The notes under the pieces were generated by a model that made no database searches, was not told where the DNA came from, and saw only the letters and a program-made list of their open reading frames with translations. The translations under genes and the position numbers were made by a program. A stretch of 64,000 nt of DNA from Streptomyces rugosispiralis (GTDB lineage Bacteria; Actinomycetota; Actinomycetes; Streptomycetales; Streptomycetaceae): contig NZ_JANIAA010000012.1 of assembly GCF_024505145.1 (NCBI RefSeq), positions 145,036-209,035 on the forward strand, given 5' to 3'. Shown in pieces: positions 1 through 7,005 of the stretch. Position 1 is the first letter of the stretch. Each line of letters begins with the position of its first letter.

Positions 1-371
1 GCAGACGGGAGGGGAGCTCCCCGCGCACGCCACCGATGACTGGCACTCGCGTATGGCGCCCCGTCCATCCCGGAGCCTGAGCGCCCCCGCCGGAGGCATC
101 AATCTCTAAGGGCAAGCGGCTGATTGCTGTGTGCGCGGCACGGGCGGCGGCCGGGCTGGAGCGGGGCGGAGACAGGAGCGCAGGCCCGGCCGGGGGCCGG
201 GCCGCGCGCGGCGAGCGGAGCGAGCCGCCTTGATCAAGTAGGGAAAGTTCTACCGCGCTCTGGTTGGTCGTCTTGGTCGGTCGGTGCCTACTCACGTGAG
301 TAGCACGCAGATACCCTGCTCGTAGATACACGTGCAACTAAAATCAACGACGGCAGGAGCGTGCTGACCGG
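1..371. other. Structured intergenic region, no gene seen
   Basis: No convincing reading frame. It holds a 12-bp palindrome (11-22, GGGGAGCTCCCC), a 9-bp perfect stem with a 3-nt loop (183-203, GGCCCGGCC/GGCCGGGCC), a further inverted repeat at 209-229 (GCGGC arms), and the promoter region of the GntR-Nudix gene. Confidence 0.5.
288..303. promoter_or_regulatory. Perfect 16-bp palindrome, candidate GntR operator
   Basis: CTACTCACGTGAGTAG is fully self-complementary. It lies about 70 bp before the start codon of the GntR-Nudix gene, a usual position for an autoregulatory GntR site. A looser related sequence (GTAGATACACGTGC) follows near 322. Assignment to this regulator is inference. Confidence 0.5.
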
Positions 372-1166
372 ATGGGACCGAAGTCGGAGCGGGTCTATCT
401 CACGATTCGCGAGTGGATCGCTGCGGGCAAGTACTCGCCAGGTTCCAAGCTCCCGTCCGAGCGCACCCTGTCGGAGGGCCTGGAGATCGGCCGTACGGCC
501 CTGCGTCAGGTGCTGGCCAAGCTCGTTGCTGAGGGCGTCGTCGAGGTCCACGGCCGTAGCTCCTACCGGGTGCCGGATCGGTCAGTGACCACCGAAGCGC
601 CGACGGACGTCGAGCCCTGGAAGATCCACGGTGAGCGGACGGTGTACGACAACCGATGGGTGAAGCTGAACCTCGTCGACGTTGAACCGCCCGGCGTGAA
701 ACGCTTCGAGCACCATGTCGTCAAGCTCCACCATGTGGCCATCGCCGCCGTGATCGATGACCAGGACCGGGTGCTCATGATGTGGCGGTACCGCTTCGTC
801 CCTGACTCCTTCGGCTGGGAGCTGCCGGGCGGCATCGTCGATCCGGGGGAGGAACCCCTTCAGGCGGCCTTGCGTGAAGTCGAGGAAGAGACCGGCTGGC
901 GGCCGGATGCCTTGGAGCATGTGGTCACCTACCAGCCCATGGTCGGCATGGTCGACTCGCCGCATGAAATCTTCGTCGGTCATGGGGCGAAGCTGGTCGG
1001 TGAGCCGACCGATTTGGAAGAGGCCGGGCACATCGCCTGGGTGCCTCTGTCCGACGTTCCCGGGCTGATGGCTCGTGGTGAGCTGATGGGGTCCGGCACC
1101 CTAGTCGCCCTCCTTCATGTGCTCGCTTCGCGGGGTGCCGGCGCGTCGCCTACAAGCGCTGCGTGA
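372..1166 (+). CDS. GntR-family DNA-binding domain fused to a Nudix hydrolase
   Basis: 264 aa. Residues 1-72 form a GntR winged helix (pattern LPSERTLSEGLEIGRTALRQVL), and residues 110-250 form a Nudix domain with a complete Nudix box at about 154-177 (GG..DPGEE..REVEEETGW). Nudix enzymes hydrolyse nucleoside diphosphates linked to another moiety; the box resembles ADP-ribose pyrophosphatase types. In the Streptomyces integrative element pSAM2 a GntR repressor (KorSA) and a Nudix protein (Pif) are separate genes, so the fusion fits a mobile-element origin. The start ATG is 12 nt after GGAG (356-359). The 3' end overlaps the convergent next gene by 17 bp. The domain calls are firm; the substrate is unknown. 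Confidence 0.85.
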   Translation: MGPKSERVYLTIREWIAAGKYSPGSKLPSERTLSEGLEIGRTALRQVLAKLVAEGVVEVHGRSSYRVPDRSVTTEAPTDVEPWKIHGERTVYDNRWVKLNLVDVEPPGVKRFEHHVVKLHHVAIAAVIDDQDRVLMMWRYRFVPDSFGWELPGGIVDPGEEPLQAALREVEEETGWRPDALEHVVTYQPMVGMVDSPHEIFVGHGAKLVGEPTDLEEAGHIAWVPLSDVPGLMARGELMGSGTLVALLHVLASRGAGASPTSAA

Positions 1167-2280
1167 GCTGTTCGATCCGGCGCCTGTGACGCACTGACCT
1201 GGTGCGACTAGCCACCAGTTGGGCTTGCCGCAGGTGCTTCTGCGCCTGGTCGTGCTCGCCGCGGGCCAGGTGGGCCTGGGCCAAGTCGCAGTGGAGCCCC
1301 GCCGATGGCCTGATGAACGTGGGGTCGGTCGTTTCCAGCGCGGCGTACAGGCTGTCAACTGCTTCGGCGTCGCCAATCAGGGCGAGGGCGTTTCCGCGCC
1401 ACCTGGTGAGGTGGCCTTCGTTGAGGAAGATGCTCAGCATGTCCGGATCGCGGGCGTCTTCTCCTGCGGGCAGGTGTCGCATCGCAAGCTCAAGAGCCTG
1501 TCGACACTCGTTCTGAAGCCCAGCTCGGGCGCAGATCTCCGCCTCGGCTGCGTACAGCCAAGCCCTGAGACGCGGAGACATGCTCTTTCCGCCGAGCCGT
1601 TGCGCATCTCGGACCAGATGTACCGCCATCTCAGGACGTCCGGCGTCGCAGAGCACGTATGCCTGTTCGGCGGTGGCGTGGGCGAGGTACATGGGCTCCT
1701 CGGCCTCCTGGGCGGCGCGTTTCCCCAGCTCGTAGTGACGCCAGGCTCGATCCGCGGCTCCGACGTCGAGGGCCTGCCAGGCAGCCAAGGTGGCTGCTCC
1801 GGCCAGAGCCAGAGCGACTGGGCGTCGGGTCTCCGGGAGTACCGCGAAGGTGAGGGCGTCCTCCAGCCGCGTCAGGTGGGCGGTCATCTGGTCGACCAGG
1901 CTTGCGGCGCCCATCTGCCGGTCAATGGTCCGGAGCAGTTCGGTCTGGTCCATGAACGTCTTGACCATGGTCAGGCTGACGTTCTTGGCCTCGTCGATCC
2001 GCCCTATCAGCTCGTCGTACCCGTCGGCCGTGGCGAGTGCCAGCGGCGACTGTGATCTGCCCGCCAGTTCATCGTCGGTGATCCCGAGCAGCGCGCGGAG
2101 GATCTTGGCGTAGTGGCTGGAGATCGTCCGTCGGCCGTTCTCCCACTCCGAGACGTACACTCGCAAATTCGCGGTTGAGGCGACGGTGAGCATGTGCTGG
2201 CGCGCATGGCGTTCGATCTCCCGCACAAGACGCTCTTGTGACCATGCCCGTGCCGTCCTCGCTGCTTTGAGTCCACTCAT
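1150..2280 (-). CDS. XRE-type helix-turn-helix regulator with TPR-like C-terminal region
   Basis: 376 aa. An N-terminal helix-turn-helix (residues 1-70, with YVSEWENGRRTIS as recognition region) is followed by a long alpha-helical region with TPR character (about 150-370, alanine-rich helix pairs such as AWQALDVGAADRAWRHYELG). This is the common actinobacterial class of cytoplasmic XRE/TPR regulators, whose ligands are mostly unknown. It is divergent from the 2618 gene. An inverted repeat with 10-bp arms lies 71-99 bp upstream (2351-2379) and could be its operator. It converges on the GntR-Nudix gene. Confidence 0.75.
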   Translation of the reverse strand: MSGLKAARTARAWSQERLVREIERHARQHMLTVASTANLRVYVSEWENGRRTISSHYAKILRALLGITDDELAGRSQSPLALATADGYDELIGRIDEAKNVSLTMVKTFMDQTELLRTIDRQMGAASLVDQMTAHLTRLEDALTFAVLPETRRPVALALAGAATLAAWQALDVGAADRAWRHYELGKRAAQEAEEPMYLAHATAEQAYVLCDAGRPEMAVHLVRDAQRLGGKSMSPRLRAWLYAAEAEICARAGLQNECRQALELAMRHLPAGEDARDPDMLSIFLNEGHLTRWRGNALALIGDAEAVDSLYAALETTDPTFIRPSAGLHCDLAQAHLARGEHDQAQKHLRQAQLVASRTRSVRHRRRIEQLTQRL

Positions 2281-2350
2281 CGCGTACTGCCGCTCCGCGT
2301 TGGGGTGTTGAGCCGTAACAGCAGCATGCCTTACATCGGCCCAGGTCGGC

Positions 2351-2379
2351 AGGGGTTAACGGGTCTGCTGTTAACCCCT
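2351..2379. promoter_or_regulatory. Inverted repeat, 10-bp perfect arms with 9-bp spacer
   Basis: AGGGGTTAAC-N9-GTTAACCCCT lies in the divergent intergenic region between the XRE/TPR gene (start 2280) and the 2618 gene. The A/T-containing core and upstream position favour an operator over a terminator. The binding protein is not identified. Confidence 0.5.
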
Positions 2380-2469
2380 TTTGGCTACTGGATCGTTGCT
2401 CGACGCGCTTACCTGGAACTGTCGCAGTCAGGCGAGTTGAGATGCCGGGCCAGCGACGGCGCTTGACAT

Positions 2470-2507
2470 CTGATGCGCACCAGATGCAACCTTCTGGTGC
2501 GCACCAG
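2470..2507. promoter_or_regulatory. Two CTGGTGCGCACCAG palindromes next to a TTGACA box
   Basis: The perfect 14-bp palindrome CTGGTGCGCACCAG is at 2494-2507. A one-mismatch copy (CTGATGCGCACCAG) is at 2470-2483, 24 bp upstream, immediately after a TTGACA -35-like box (2463-2468). The arrangement looks like a repressed promoter driving the 2618 gene. Confidence 0.5.
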
Positions 2508-2617
2508 TTGGAAGCGCAAACGCTCCGCAGGTTTGCTGCGGCATTCAATCAACGTTCAGGAGCGGCGACCCACCGCCAAGCAAGTACGCCGCTCCCGCCC
2601 CTGAAGGGACCCCCATC

Positions 2618-3022
2618 ATGCGTCAGATTCCCGTCGACACGTCCGCCGCGACCGTGATGGTCGCCAAGCCCGCCCAGCCGAAGTTCAAAGGCAACACCCA
2701 GCTGATCGCCGGACACACGGCCCAGGCTCGGGCCACGCTGCTGGGAGTCCTCGACAACCTGCCTGCCGACGACGGCAAGCAGCGGACCATCATCCTCGGC
2801 GACCTGGCCGCGGTGGAGGCCGCAGCCGGGAGGCCAGAGGAAGCCTGCCGATGGGCCAACGAAGCGCTCGATCAGCTCAGCGTGACCTGGTACGCCGTCG
2901 GCATGGACCGGATACGCGACGTCCGCAAGCGGCTGCACGCCTGGCGCGACGAACCGTACGTCCGCAGCCTGGACGACCGGATGTACGGCTGGGGAACGAC
3001 CGTCAGCGCTCTTCAGCGCTGA
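2618..3022 (+). CDS. Chimeric small protein: element regulatory N-terminus joined to a TPR-regulator tail
   Basis: 134 aa. The first ~23 residues (MRQIPVDTSAATVMVA.PAQPK) match the N-terminus I associate with SCO3933-family regulatory proteins, which precede the transfer and replication genes of actinomycete integrative elements. From about residue 25 onward the sequence instead resembles the C-terminal end of XRE/TPR regulators (HTAQARATLLGVLDNLP, RLHAWRDEPYVRSLDDRMYGWG). The simplest reading is an in-frame fusion left by an internal deletion. ATG start; upstream are paired palindromes and a -35 box. Its 3' end overlaps the HAD gene by 20 bp. Function unknown; it may be a non-functional relic. 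Confidence 0.6.
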   Translation: MRQIPVDTSAATVMVAKPAQPKFKGNTQLIAGHTAQARATLLGVLDNLPADDGKQRTIILGDLAAVEAAAGRPEEACRWANEALDQLSVTWYAVGMDRIRDVRKRLHAWRDEPYVRSLDDRMYGWGTTVSALQR

Positions 3023-3662
3023 GGCTGGCGACCAGCTCCGGCAGCTCGGCGAGGCTGTGAACGCGGAAGGTCGGCACCGCGACGGCATCCGGCTCATCCC
3101 ACTGGATCGTGGCCCACGGCCCGCGCCGGATCAGCGCCGTCTTCATGCCCACCTTGTCCGCCGGGCGGATGTCGTTGTCCAGCCGATCACCCACGTAAAG
3201 GATCTCCTCGGCCGGGCAGGGAGCCGCGTCCGCCACATGCGAGAAGAACGCCGGATCGGGCTTGGACACGCCCCAGTCATCGGACGTGGCGATGAAGTCG
3301 GACGGGAGGTCCAGCGAGCGCAGTATGCCCCCGGCCCGCACGGTCTGGTTACCCGCGACACCCACCCACAGACCGGCATCCCGCAGCGCCGCCAGCGACG
3401 GCCGGACATCCGCGTACAGATCGCTGTCGTCGAAGTGCTCGGGCTGGTCGGCCTGAGCCCGCTTCTCGCGCTCTTCATGCAGATCGAAACCGGGGCGGAA
3501 GACCTGGAACGTCTCGCGGTAGTCCCGACCCTGAGCGATCACAGCACCGAACATCGCCGCGAACGTGTGCCGGGGCACCCCCAGCCAGTCCGCCCACGTG
3601 CCGTACTCACGTGTCTCGTTGACCAGGCACTCACCGACATCGAACACCACAGCTCGGATCAT
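3003..3662 (-). CDS. HAD-superfamily hydrolase, last gene of the ars operon
   Basis: 219 aa. HAD motif I is VVFDVGECL; the usual second Asp is Gly, as in the FDVGETL subgroup. A cap region follows, then motif II/III (SKPDPAFF with Lys) and motif IV (YVGDRLDNDI). HAD enzymes are mostly phosphatases; loss of the general acid Asp can mean altered or weak activity. The start codon overlaps the arsC stop (ATGA), so it is translationally coupled to arsenic genes, but no arsenic role follows from the sequence itself. The 3' end overlaps the convergent chimeric gene by 20 bp. Confidence 0.8.
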   Translation of the reverse strand: MIRAVVFDVGECLVNETREYGTWADWLGVPRHTFAAMFGAVIAQGRDYRETFQVFRPGFDLHEEREKRAQADQPEHFDDSDLYADVRPSLAALRDAGLWVGVAGNQTVRAGGILRSLDLPSDFIATSDDWGVSKPDPAFFSHVADAAPCPAEEILYVGDRLDNDIRPADKVGMKTALIRRGPWATIQWDEPDAVAVPTFRVHSLAELPELVASLSAEER

Positions 3663-4117
3663 GACGAGAACGGTAGGCGAAGCACGCGGCTCGTCCTGTC
3701 GGTGGGTGTGAGTTCGCTGATGAGACTTTGGACGCGGGTCTGGATTTCATCACGGATTGGCCGTATCGCCGCAGCGCCCTGCCCAGCCGGATCATCGAGC
3801 TTCCAGTCCAGGTAGGTCTTGCCGGGGAAGTATGGGCAGGCGTCGCCGCAGCCCATGGTGATGACCACGTCCGAGGCTTGCACGGCTTCGGCGGTCAGCA
3901 CTTTCGGGACCTCCGCGGCGATGTCGATGCCGACTTCCGCCATGGCTTCCACCACGGCGGGGTTGACGTGCTTGGCCGGTGCCGAACCGGCGGAGCGGAC
4001 TTCGATGCGGTCGCCCGCGAGGTGGGTGAGGAAGGCGGCAGCCATCTGGGAGCGGCCCGCGTTGTGGACACAGACGAACAGCACGGACGGCTTCTCGGGG
4101 TTCTGGGGGTCAGGCAC
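3659..4117 (-). CDS. arsC: Arsenate reductase, low-molecular-weight phosphatase type
   Basis: About 152 aa from a GTG start at 4117, preferred because AGGAAGG lies about 9 nt upstream; an in-frame ATG at 4144 is the alternative. The P-loop is CVHNAGRS, with the catalytic Cys and Arg of the low-MW protein tyrosine phosphatase fold. A distal redox Cys pair occurs in TMGCGDACPYFPGK, followed by DDPAGQG. It reduces arsenate to arsenite in the cytoplasm for export by the Acr3-type pump encoded just upstream, with which it overlaps by a few bases. It is third in the arsR-acr3-arsC-HAD operon. Confidence 0.92.
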   Translation of the reverse strand: MPDPQNPEKPSVLFVCVHNAGRSQMAAAFLTHLAGDRIEVRSAGSAPAKHVNPAVVEAMAEVGIDIAAEVPKVLTAEAVQASDVVITMGCGDACPYFPGKTYLDWKLDDPAGQGAAAIRPIRDEIQTRVQSLISELTPTDRTSRVLRLPFSS

Positions 4118-5234
4118 GGTCGGAACCTTCCTGGGCGGGCGCATGCTCGGCGGTCATGGCGTCGGGCTGAGGGAAGTAGCGGCGGGCGGCCAAGGCCACG
4201 TAGACGAGGCCGATCAATACGGGGACCTCGATGAGTGGGCCGACGACTCCGGCCAGGGCCTGCCCGGAAGTGGCGCCGAAGGTCGCGATGGCGACGGCGA
4301 TGGCGAGTTCGAAGTTGTTGCCCGCAGCGGTGAACGCCAGCGTCGTTGTGCGCGGGTAGTCCAGGCCCACGGCCTTGCCCAGTGCCATGGACCCGGCCCA
4401 CATCACGGCGAAGTACACCAGCAGCGGCACCGCGATACGGGCTACGTCCATCGGCTGTGAGGTGATCGCGTCGCCCTGGAGGGCGAACAGGACGACGATC
4501 GTGAACAGCAGCCCGTACAGAGCGAACGGGCCGATGCGCGGGATGAGCTTGGTCTCATACCAGGCCCTGCCCTTGGCCCTCTCGCCGAGGCGCCGGGTGA
4601 GGAAGCCTGCCGCCAGGGGGATGCCGAGGAAGATCAGCACACTGCGGGCGATCTCCCACACGCTGATATCGAGACCGGTCTGTTCCAGGCCGAGCCAGCC
4701 GGGCAGCACGGTGAGGTAGAACCAGCCGAGGGCGGAGAAGGCGATCACCTGGAAGACGGAGTTCAGGGCGACGAGGACGGCGGCCGCTTCGCGGTCACCG
4801 CAGGCCAGGTCGTTCCAGATGATGACCATGGCGATACAGCGGGCCAGGCCGACGATGATCAGGCCTGTCCGGTACTCCGGCAGGTCCGGCAGGAGCAGCC
4901 AGGCGAGCGCGAACATGAGCGCCGGGCCCAGGACCCAATTCAGCACGAGCGAGGGGACCAGCAGACGCCGGTCCCGGGTGACCGTGTCCAGGCGGTCATA
5001 GCGGACCTTGGCCAGCACCGGATACATCATCACCAGCAGGCCCAGCGCGATGGGCAGCGAGACGCCGGTGACGGTCACCTTCGCCAGGGCATCACCGAGT
5101 CCCGGAACGATCCGACCCAGGCCGAGGCCGGCCGCCATGGCCAGCAGGATCCACACCGCAAGGAAGCGATCCACGAACGAGAGGCGCGCGGCAACCGGAG
5201 CGGCCGGGGACGCCGTCATGGGGTGGGCAGCCAT
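4110..5234 (-). CDS. acr3: Acr3-family arsenite efflux permease
   Basis: 374 aa starting at an ATG that overlaps the arsR stop (TGATG). Ten hydrophobic segments are visible. The conserved Acr3 features are present: the Cys in GLARCIAMVIIWNDLACGD (fourth helix region) and the NNFELAIAVAIATFG segment with the conserved Glu. It exports arsenite across the cytoplasmic membrane. The short hydrophilic tail after RRYFPQPDA is cytoplasmic. It is co-transcribed with arsR and arsC. Confidence 0.93.
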   Translation of the reverse strand: MAAHPMTASPAAPVAARLSFVDRFLAVWILLAMAAGLGLGRIVPGLGDALAKVTVTGVSLPIALGLLVMMYPVLAKVRYDRLDTVTRDRRLLVPSLVLNWVLGPALMFALAWLLLPDLPEYRTGLIIVGLARCIAMVIIWNDLACGDREAAAVLVALNSVFQVIAFSALGWFYLTVLPGWLGLEQTGLDISVWEIARSVLIFLGIPLAAGFLTRRLGERAKGRAWYETKLIPRIGPFALYGLLFTIVVLFALQGDAITSQPMDVARIAVPLLVYFAVMWAGSMALGKAVGLDYPRTTTLAFTAAGNNFELAIAVAIATFGATSGQALAGVVGPLIEVPVLIGLVYVALAARRYFPQPDAMTAEHAPAQEGSDRA

Positions 5235-5635
5235 CAGGCGTTCTCCACCGTCCCGGCAGGCTCGGGCAGAGGCTGCCCGGCGGGACGGGTGAGGATTCCG
5301 GCAAGCCGGTCGGTCATCTCCGGCAGCAGCCAGTAGTAGACCCACGTCCCCCGACGCTCGCAGTCGATCAGCCCCGCCTGCCGCAGCAGCTTCAGGTGAT
5401 GGGAGATCGTCGGCTGCGACAGATCGAAGGCAGGGGTCAGGTCGCAGACGCATACCTCGCCCCCGTCCCGGGAGGCGATCATCGACAGCAGCCGCAGCCG
5501 GATCGGATCGCCCAGCGCTTTGAACACCTTCGCCAGCTCGATGGACTGTGCCTCATCCAGGGGAGCGGTCAGCAGCCCTGGGCAGCAGCCATCGACGCCG
5601 TCTTGGCCGAGCACCGCAAGCTCTTGTTTCGACAT
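5234..5635 (-). CDS. arsR: ArsR-family arsenic-responsive repressor
   Basis: 133 aa. Winged helix at about 30-105 with recognition segment DLSQPTISHHLKLLRQAGL. A Cys-x-Cys pair (C62, C64 in EVCVCDL) occupies the classical ArsR metalloid-binding position, and an additional CC pair lies at 17-18. It presumably represses its own operon and the divergent ArsI-like gene from the shared 80-bp intergenic region, which holds a perfect inverted repeat at 5673-5696. It is first in the operon, directly upstream of acr3. Confidence 0.92.
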   Translation of the reverse strand: MSKQELAVLGQDGVDGCCPGLLTAPLDEAQSIELAKVFKALGDPIRLRLLSMIASRDGGEVCVCDLTPAFDLSQPTISHHLKLLRQAGLIDCERRGTWVYYWLLPEMTDRLAGILTRPAGQPLPEPAGTVENA

Positions 5636-5665
5636 TCTTCTATGTTGACGTTCTTCGATTCAACA

Positions 5666-5696
5666 TGCAAGCTTGCATCGAAAAACATCGATGCAA
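5666..5696. promoter_or_regulatory. Candidate ArsR operator between divergent ars genes
   Basis: A perfect inverted repeat TTGCATCGA-N6-TCGATGCAA (5673-5681, 5688-5696) overlaps a 12-bp palindrome TGCAAGCTTGCA (5666-5677). It sits between arsR (start 5635) and the ArsI-like gene (start 5716), so one dimer or tetramer could control both directions. Confidence 0.6.
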
Positions 5697-5715
5697 ACCG
5701 ATGGGAGCCCTCGTC

Positions 5716-6153
5716 ATGTCCCGCGTGCAGCTCGCCCTGAATGTGCCCGACCTCGAAGCCTCGGTGACGTTCTACTCCAAGCTTTTTGGCGTCGAGCCCG
5801 CCAAGCGCCGGCCCGGATACGCCAACTTCGCGATCACCGAGCCGCCGCTGAAGCTCGTCCTGATCGAAGGCGAGGCAGGCCAGGAGACCCGGCTGGACCA
5901 CCTCGGCGTCGAGGTCACCTCCACCGACCAGGTAACCGCCGCCACCGACCGCCTCAAGGACGCCGGACTCGCCACCTTCGAGGAGAACGACACCTCCTGC
6001 TGCTACGCCCTCCAGGACAAGGTCTGGGTCCACGGCCCCGGCAAGGAGCCCTGGGAGGTCTACGTCGTCAAGGGTGACGCCGACCAGATGGGCAAGAGCG
6101 CGGCACTCGACACCGCCGACGCGTGCTGTGCGCACGAGTCCCTGTGCGGGTGA
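5716..6153 (+). CDS. arsI: ArsI/CadI-type VOC-fold metalloenzyme (C-As lyase family)
   Basis: 145 aa. A glyoxalase/VOC beta-alpha-beta fold starts at MSRVQLALNVPDLEASVTFY. The vicinal Cys pair of ArsI C-As lyases is present (C95-C96 in DTSCCYALQDKVW), together with the metal-ligand candidates His62 (LDHLGVEV) and the Glu in EPWEVY. ArsI cleaves the carbon-arsenic bond of trivalent methylarsenicals; cadmium-induced CadI is the same family. The start at 5716 is chosen because GGAG (5704-5707) is correctly spaced; an in-frame ATG at 5701 lacks this. The tail has CC pairs. It is divergent from arsR and followed directly by the element end. Confidence 0.85.
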   Translation: MSRVQLALNVPDLEASVTFYSKLFGVEPAKRRPGYANFAITEPPLKLVLIEGEAGQETRLDHLGVEVTSTDQVTAATDRLKDAGLATFEENDTSCCYALQDKVWVHGPGKEPWEVYVVKGDADQMGKSAALDTADACCAHESLCG

Positions 6154-6295
6154 CGGGCCCGACCTGACCGTTGCGTCCAACGGATGCGTCCGGATGACGC
6201 TGTGGACCCCTGGTGGGCCACGAAGTCCTAAGCAGGCACTGAAGGGGATCGATCCCGCAGGTCAGGGCGGTCTTCGCCATTGCGGCTACAGCCCT

Positions 6296-6350
6296 CTTGA
6301 AAACCGTCGTGGCAGCGATGTCACCGAGGGTTCAAATCCCTCAGCCTCCG
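6296..6350 (+). other. 3' half of tRNA-Ser(UGA): attachment-site end of the left mobile element
   Basis: The segment runs from the anticodon loop (CTTGAAA) through the variable arm and T-arm (GAGGG TTCAAAT CCCTC) to the acceptor strand AGCCTCC plus G. The 5' half, including the matching GGAGGCT strand and anticodon-stem partner, is absent. This is what remains when an element recombines within a tRNA gene; the intact copy should be at the other end, left of this window. Confidence 0.75.
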
Positions 6351-6376
6351 CGCAGGTCAGCGAACTAGCTGTTCAG

Positions 6377-6408
6377 AAGGGGTGCCCCTGGTTCGCGGGG
6401 CACCCCTT
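6377..6408. terminator. Hairpin terminator after the tRNA-Ser 3' end
   Basis: AAGGGGTGCCCC / GGGGCACCCCTT forms a 12-bp perfect stem with an 8-nt loop, followed by T. It lies 27 nt after the tRNA fragment and before the convergent secreted-protein gene, so it can serve both directions. Confidence 0.7.
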
Positions 6409-6429
6409 TCGCGGGTCGTGCTCCGGACG

Positions 6430-6723
6430 TCAGGAGATGGCGACGCTGGTGCCGAACTCGAAGAGGTTGGACTGGTTCGGACTGACCCGGCCGATCGCGA
6501 GCCCTTGGCAGTTCGGGAGGCCAAAGACCGTGGCGACCTGGTTGGTGTTGTTGGTCACGAACATGGGCCAGACGTTCGTCGTGTAGCAGCCGCTGGGGTT
6601 GGTGTGGATGGCCAGACCGACGGTCAGGGTGCCCTCGGCGGCCGCGGCCGATCCCGCCGGCGACAGGGCGAGGGACACCGCACCCATCACCGACGCCGCC
6701 GCCATAAGCCCGATACGACGCAT
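6430..6723 (-). CDS. Small secreted protein, unknown function
   Basis: 97 aa. The start is chosen at MRRIGLMAAASVMGAV because GGAGG precedes it at good spacing. It has a typical Sec signal peptide (Arg pair, hydrophobic run, cleavage after SAAAA near residue 30). The mature part is about 65 residues with a Cys pair (GCYTTN and PNCQG) that could form a disulfide, and a beta-like pattern. No family recognised. It is a single gene on the core side of the element boundary. Confidence 0.65.
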   Translation of the reverse strand: MRRIGLMAAASVMGAVSLALSPAGSAAAAEGTLTVGLAIHTNPSGCYTTNVWPMFVTNNTNQVATVFGLPNCQGLAIGRVSPNQSNLFEFGTSVAIS

Positions 6724-6914
6724 CGTTGCCTCCTGCTCAGACACGATCCGGAGGAGACGCCGACCGCCCCTCCTCACCCCTTGCTAGCGGGTGTCGCTTG
6801 ACGCGCACTCACGGCTCGGGTGAGCCGGGACCGTCTGTGGGCTGGTGCGGCGGGCCGTGGCCAGTGGTGCGGCACGATCAGCGTCGCGGGCGCGAGGCGT
6901 TCGTGACACCGTCT

Positions 6915-6990
6915 CTGGCCGCCGGACGGGCGCCGGACGGGCGCCGGACGGGTGCCGGACGGGTGCCGGACGGGCGCCGGGCCGGCGCCG
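6915..6990. repeat. 12-bp tandem repeat, unit GCCGGACGGGCG
   Basis: About six near-identical copies of GCCGGACGGG(C/T)G, just beyond the 3' end of the gene at 7006-7458. No coding role seen. Confidence 0.7.
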
Positions 6991-7005
6991 GGGCGCCGGT
7001 AGTCC

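Noticed and set aside
183..229. Replication origin or telomere-like hairpins
   Set aside because: GC-rich hairpins alone are common here; no Rep gene or DnaA boxes were recognised in the adjacent sequence.
6260..6350. Complete tRNA-Ser gene
   Set aside because: The 5' acceptor strand and the 5' anticodon-stem partner are missing; only the 3' half folds correctly.
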